Shown here: positions 58,171 to 64,000 of the stretch, one piece after another
Layout: every line of letters starts with the position of its first letter
Numbering within the stretch: position 1 is the stretch's first letter
DNA from: Ophiodon elongatus
Lineage: Eukaryota; Chordata; Actinopteri; Perciformes; Hexagrammidae
Direction of reading: 5' to 3'
NCBI GenBank assembly: GCA_016806645.1
Contig: JACSYO010002159.1
Location: 4,855,501 to 4,919,500, forward strand
Length of the DNA: 64,000 nt
Program-made: the position numbers and the translations under genes
The notes under the pieces: model-generated
What the model was told of the DNA's origin: nothing
Database searches by the model: none
Seen by the model: only the letters and a program-made list of their open reading frames with translations

Positions 58171-59086
58171 AAGGTATGTTTGAAGGGCTCACACAGAGCT
58201 CCCATCACCCAATGACAGCTAGGGGTTTTGTGGGTAATCGGGCCTGTCTTTCCTAAAACAATGTAGTCTTTCTTCACTCCTCAATAGGCTTCTTATTTTC
58301 GACTAGGCCTCGACTTTTCCCCCCTTCAAACATTTTATTCACCAGTTGGCATTTCAATTGTGTGGTTCTGAAATGTTATTGTGAAAGGAGAAATTATTTA
58401 AGGTTCACACAGTGTGCTACAGGGATGCCATTCGCATTAAATGTTACCGGAGCGCATATTTACTCGAAGATTGTCAGACTAGAACTAAATCTTGGAAACC
58501 GACCTCCGGTGTAATAAAAACAGCAAGATTTTTTTGCCATTTAGGGACCTAGAAAAATATGCTTGTGGCAACATTTCAGGATCCAAAACTACTAGTTCAA
58601 CAACCGCAGGTGACATTGGAAAATATAGCAGTGGGTCTGACAGCTACACACACTCATTATAGCATTCATAGTCATTTATTCACTATTTTCATGTCATCTG
58701 GGTCACATGTCCGTTGTATCATCTTGGTCTTTAGCAAGGATGCTCTGATCACAGATTGCTGGAAGCAGTATCGTCCGTCACCAGCCACAGATCACGGGGT
58801 CTATCTGAAGCCTTCTATTTATTGTGTAGCATTATTTATATGTATTCTTAATTCAGCTTTGTATATTAAGTTTAAAAATTAAGAGATGTGAAAGTATCCT
58901 GAATTGATAACTTTTAATATATTGGCAGGCAACATGTGCACCATATTCCACTCCCTCATTTAGAGGCACGTTCTCTCAAAACCGCTTTCTTTTTTACAGA
59001 AATCCGGCAATACTGCGGTAAAGAAAACCACTCATTACACCGGCTTTGTTTTCTTACATTCAACAAACGGTACCACAAAAGCTTGT

Positions 59087-59138
59087 TGTGTGTGTGTGTG
59101 TGTGTGTGTGTTTGTGTGTGTGTTTGTGCGTGTGTGTT
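59087..59138. repeat. Interrupted (TG)n array
   Basis: TG run with TTTG interruptions. Confidence 0.92.
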
Positions 59139-60533
59139 CCCACCATGCTGGCTGTCTACCTGTAAATAAACCCTCATTCCGTATCCGTACCTTTTTATAG
59201 GAGGTGAAATAACTCCCGCCTTTTAACACACTGTTTAAAAGGGGCTTCAGAGACACTCCCAACTCCAGTGAAGCCATTTTAGCAGCACATAGAAAAATTG
59301 TCGTACGTGTTTTTGCGTCATCTGATTGGCTCTTGTGATCCATCGGTCAAATATTGGCCTATAACAATAGAAGCACCCTTATTATTTAGTGGAAGTTCAT
59401 CATTGCAGTGCAGCTACAACTCTCACTGAGAAGTTACGCGGTTGTGAATGAAGGCCGAGCAGACAAAACACAGATGCCATGTTCCTAAAAATAGTTCACA
59501 ATCTGAGCTTGAAGTTTAAAACAATTTTTCGAGGCTTGAATGGAGGAGTGCATCCCTGTAGCCGTTTTGATTTCAAAATGTTTTTATCTCATGTGTTTAT
59601 CACATTAATGACATATCTTATCATATTTTCTGAATACTACATGTTTCCATCATTTGACCCAGTGTTTACAATTTAAACAGGCCTCTCTTTAGCCTGATGA
59701 AGAATCTGATTGCCAGTTTGCTTCACTTCACTATTCAATCTGTGTCCAAGCGGAAATTCTAGTTCTGTAAAGATAGACACACACGTTTCTGTGAACTTAC
59801 TCAGAGAAAGGTTTTATGGGAGGCTGCAGCGGTGGTGTGCTAGGAGCATTTACGTTTGTCTTATCAGACATCGAAAAATATGCAGATTTAAGAGCTGGTA
59901 TCTCTGTAAGTTGTCTTACAACAACCCGCATGACTGTGTTCGTCTCACCCACGTCAACTTCCTGGTAATATGTTTGTCGCTATTGCTCCGGCTCCGTTTG
60001 AGAAGGTGACATCCTCATTCTTAAACCGGCCTATACAGCTGATTGGCTTGGTTGTCTCTCCATCTGCTGTTATAGTTGGAAACCTCTTGTCTGTTGAAGA
60101 TACCTGACTTCTTCAGACTTTGACCTACTACAGTTAAGGTATCTGTCATGATACCATTCAGGTTAATGTGAGAGTAAAGGCTGTTGCAGCAGCATAACTG
60201 TGTCTCAGTAGAAAACCATATTGTTTGCCTTTTGAAACCAAGCCTGTGATCTATGTCACTCTCTGCTTTGTAAAAAGGCAAAACTGCCATCACGATAATA
60301 TATGGCTTCAGCTCGGCACTCCTTCATACAGACTTGAATAACCTATTCTTTATATTTGAAAAACATGCGGTATTGGCTTTTAATTTGAAAAATATGTGCA
60401 GAGGTGAAAACAACATGGATCCTGCCTTTTAAGGAACTGTTTCAACTGTGTTATCCTTCTTGCAGGAACCATAATTGTCTTCATTGAGAGGGCAGGGCAG
60501 GAAGTGGGTTTGGGGGAGGCATTTTTGACCATT

Positions 60534-60534
<1 letters not shown>

Positions 60535-60594
<60 letters not shown>
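60535..60594. repeat. (CA)n(TA)n microsatellite
   Basis: CA run ending in ATATATAT. Confidence 0.96.
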
Positions 60595-60595
<1 letters not shown>

Positions 60596-61744
60596 TTCCG
60601 TCCTGCATCTCCCTTAATGTGTTTGTCAGAGCAAAAAGACAGTGAGAGCTCTGCTGCTTTAAAAGACTAGATCACTTTTTAAAGCCACTACTGTGTCTTA
60701 GGATAGACAGTGATGAAGCTGCGGACTTGAGAAAGATGATGGCCACCCCTATGTGTATTCTTCTTCGCCCATGGCAACCGCGTGTGTGGGGCGGGTGTGT
60801 GTGTATGTTGCCGTAGGAATGTGGTGACATCAGACGGGCTAGTGTTTCTGTTTGAGAGTAGGAGGAGAGAAAAATGTCAGCACAATAAAACAAGTTTACA
60901 TCTCTTCCCCACCTTTCTGTTCACCTCATCAGTCTGTCTGCTGTCATACGTTCAGCCCCCGACTTTTCTCACTGAGCTCATTGTTCTACGTCAGTCTCTC
61001 TGTCTTTCTTTCTTTTTGACCCCGTCTCCGTCTTTCTCTTTCTGTCTGCCTCACCTCTCTCGCTCTATTTTTATCCCCTCTCCCACTGAGCTCACATCTG
61101 GATCTTATTGACAGAGTGAACAGCCCTTCAGCCATTAAAGACTCCCTGGACTCGGCATGTGTGTGTGGTGTGTGTGTACGTATTTGCTTGTGTGTGCCTG
61201 GCAAAGCATGGCAGACCTAAATTTAAAACGCCTCTTGATGAAAAGAGGATTTCACCAAACCGCACATGTATTCACTCATAGTGAATCATCAGCAAGGTCT
61301 GCGTTTTGTTTTTGTCACGCCCCTAATTTCCAGTCATTTGATAAAATACTGTGAATAATGCAGATTTGAAAATAATTTCACACAAATATAAGAAATTATG
61401 TGACTTTTATAACATCATCTGAGGTTTCCAGTTGTTTTAAAAGGGACATTACATGTTTACAAGCTACACTGTAAAGCAGTTATTATTTTTAGTGCAGGTT
61501 AAAATTTTAAAAGTGATGCTCTCTTGATTTCTTATTATGATAACAATATTTCACTCAACATTTTCAAATGTTTCCTAAGTAGAGCTTCTAAACACTGGTT
61601 GCTTTCTGATGGATGCCTGGAGAATGTCTACTGTCTTTTACTAATTGTTCACCTCACATAAACTATCCAATATGAACCAGATAACAGAAGTAAAATATAA
61701 AGCCTAAGCCCATCTTGGAGTAGAGAGTCCGGCCTTCGTTTTTC

Positions 61745-61763
61745 GGGGGGGGTGGGGGGGGGT
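61745..61763 (+). repeat. G-rich tract, G8-T-G10
   Basis: Two long G runs separated by a single T. It can supply four G triplets and so form a G-quadruplex on the sense (RNA) strand. Confidence 0.8.
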
Positions 61764-62841
61764 GTTGAATAATAATGTGTATGGTAAGGGTATGTAGCTG
61801 TGGATGTTGTTACTTAGCCTATAATCATGCAACATTTTGCAGTTTTTCTCCAGCATATTTCAGCTAAAATGAGTTGTTCACCGTTAAGAGTCACCGACTG
61901 TGTTAAGGCAAAGCTTTAGATTGTCTTTACAGCGTCAACATTTTTCTTTGAACCTCTTAACCACGGTATTCTAGTCAGTCTCAACGAAGCATTTGTGTCA
62001 GATTTATAAATTAAAGCTACACTTGAAAGATTTTTAGTTGATATTTTGCCACTTTGGTTGTAAAGTGCAATTATTTTGCCTCCACCGACTGCATACAATT
62101 CAGTTGTCAGGTACCAAACAAACAGAAAAGACTTATATTTCAAAATTACTGCATGAGAGAAATTGTAAAATGGCTTAACAGAAGAAAAAAACAACAACCT
62201 TGTGCTATCTTTTGCTGCAAGACACATTGCTAAGTGACTGGGATGGCAAACATGGACACGCCGTGTACAAAGTAAACCATAAATCTGACAACCACCTCAG
62301 GCCCTGGGCCCTGAAAAACTCTCCTAATTGCAGTTTGAGCTGAGCAACCTCCAGGGCCGACACTGGACCTTTTGACCTCTCATCCTTCACCTCTGTGGCA
62401 GCTAAATGCTACACGCATTAACCCAAATGAAAGTTAACGGCTAGTTACATGACAGGTTCTTATCTTCCTAATGACAGGCTGTAGTCCGGGTAGAAAAAAA
62501 GACTTTTTTTTTTTTTTTTTACCTCAGAGGAAGGGGAGAGACTCTTTCACAGTGGAGTGAGAGTCTGTGTGAGAGGGTCAACATGACAAATGCACAAAAT
62601 AAATCCGAGATCAGGCTTGAGGCCCAATTTAATACTTATAATGAATGACAGTGATGGACGAGGCTCAGTGTGAATCATGTCAAACTGATGTCAGTCTGGT
62701 GCCTTTTTAATATCAGTTCATCTGTCTCTTTCGCATTTGAGATCATTGTAACTCTATTCTGCATTTAGGGCCACAACATAGCGATATGGGCTCGTGTTTT
62801 CCACAGTAACTATCGTGATCGGAGAGCTTGTGTTTGGGTTG

Positions 62842-62890
62842 GGTGTGTGTGTGTGTGTGTGTGTTTGTGTGTGTGTGCGTGCGTGTGTGT
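62842..62890. repeat. Interrupted (GT)n array
   Basis: GT run with TTTG and GCGTGCG interruptions. Confidence 0.93.
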
Positions 62891-63723
62891 ATGCGCTGTG
62901 CTCTATTAATAGGAAGAGGAATGGCACAGGCCTGGGAATGTTGTCCTCTCCGGAAAAACAAACGTTTCTTTCCCCCTCTGTCCCTCTCTCTTTCTCTGCC
63001 TCTCAATGTGAGATAGGACTGACATGATGAGGAGGGAAAGAAAAATGACAAGATAAGGGGAAGAGGGAGGAAGATGGCACGAGAGAAGATGAGAGAAGGG
63101 AGGGATTGGTATTTTCCAAGCGGAAAAGAGAATTTGTGTTGTTGAATTTAGCTGCAACCATTGTTGTTGCCTACCTGGTTTTGATTCCTTCTGTGTGAGT
63201 GCATGGACAGACAACACATGTTGTTGTTTGATTTGGAAGACCCATTGACTTTACATGTGTCCAATAGTCTTGACTGAGACTTTGCTGTGATATGAGTAAA
63301 AATGAACTTTGCTGCAAAACCAGACAGGCCCTGCATCTTGTCTTCTCAGCCATATCTGGGTTCAAATTATTTTTTTTTTGCTTTTTGTTCAAACTAAAAT
63401 TGCACAAAGCAACGCTGCCTTTTTCTCTTTTTCTTTCTCCTCATTTGACTGCGTCTGCATCTTGTTTGAATATAACTTGAATTGTCGATTGACAAAAACA
63501 ATCGGGGGTTCCATGCTTACCTTCGCAATCTGTCGATTGAACCATGCTATGTGATCATTGAGGTCATAATGTTGAAAACTTTTATTAGTCCAATATGTAT
63601 CGCAAGTTAACAAAATATACAGGATTAATAAAAGTGCACAGTTTCTACCCAACTGTCAACTATATTTGGACCTGACTGTTCTGGTCTGTACTGATATGTA
63701 TTCACGCAGTACAGTCATCCTTG

Positions 63724-63725
<2 letters not shown>

Positions 63726-63794
<69 letters not shown>

Positions 63795-63798
63795 TGCG
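63726..63798. repeat. (GT)n microsatellite
   Basis: GT run of about 65 bp ending in CGCGTGCGC. Confidence 0.97.
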
Positions 63799-64000
63799 CA
63801 GATATGCTACCTTGATTCCTGCATTCCTGTCATTTGGACTCAGGCCAGAGAATTCTGGGAGCAGACTGGTGCAACGAGGAGGGAGGGAAAGATGAAAAAA
63901 GAAGAGGAAAAGAAAGATCGAGAGGATTCTGACTTATGATTCCTTCCATTCTGAGGCAGAGATCCCAGGGGTTATTTTTGTCCCCTCTGAGGATCCGTAG

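Noticed and set aside
63730..64000. Continuation of arhgef17 (exon 2) at the right end
   Set aside because: The frame is a Cys-Val repeat followed by Lys/Glu-rich text and does not resemble the start of the DH domain.

Overview
The window looks like nuclear DNA from a ray-finned fish, probably a percomorph. It has spliced vertebrate genes with GT/AG introns, about 25 long CA/GT microsatellites, and dispersed repeats of a kind I recall from fish genomes. No bacterial operons, CRISPR arrays or intact transposon ORFs are visible. Three protein-coding genes lie on the + strand, in the order fam168a, p2ry6, arhgef17. One tRNA-Ala(AGC) gene sits between the first two.

Region 1 (1-20.5 kb) is fam168a. 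Five coding exons (5711-5780, 8672-8752, 13353-13498, 14237-14423, 14852-14964) join in frame to a 198-residue Pro/Tyr-rich protein. A probable 5' exon lies at 4861-4968. The likely 3' UTR runs to an ATTAAA at 20485. Intron 1 also holds an antisense, frameshifted, codon-like relic that I cannot identify.

Region 2 (20.5-36.8 kb) is mostly intergenic. It holds a perfect 16-bp hairpin (25207-25242), a GC-rich exon-like block (25.8-26.26 kb), a TATA box with a candidate non-coding first exon (31927-32052), the tRNA gene, and two dispersed-repeat copies.

Region 3 (36.8-42.7 kb) is p2ry6, a UDP-type P2Y receptor of 369 residues. Its reading frame is split by a 182-bp intron. A long 3' region and a probable non-autonomous DNA element follow.

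Region 4 (42.7-64 kb) is the start of arhgef17. One giant first coding exon (1762 codons) encodes the disordered N-terminal region of this RhoGEF. At least 15.9 kb of intron 1 follow and run off the window; the DH and PH-like domains are not present here.

The three genes do not form a pathway in the operon sense. As I recall, human 11q13 has P2RY6, ARHGEF17, RELT and FAM168A close together, with FAM168A on the opposite strand. The fish block is therefore a rearranged version of the same neighbourhood, with RELT missing from it. I saw no complete novel defence or mobile system. The most unusual items are the p2ry6 coding intron and its NIS-repeat N-terminus, the expanded arhgef17 N-terminus with its uORFs, the sense-strand bias of GT arrays in arhgef17 intron 1, and several candidate exons and promoters.
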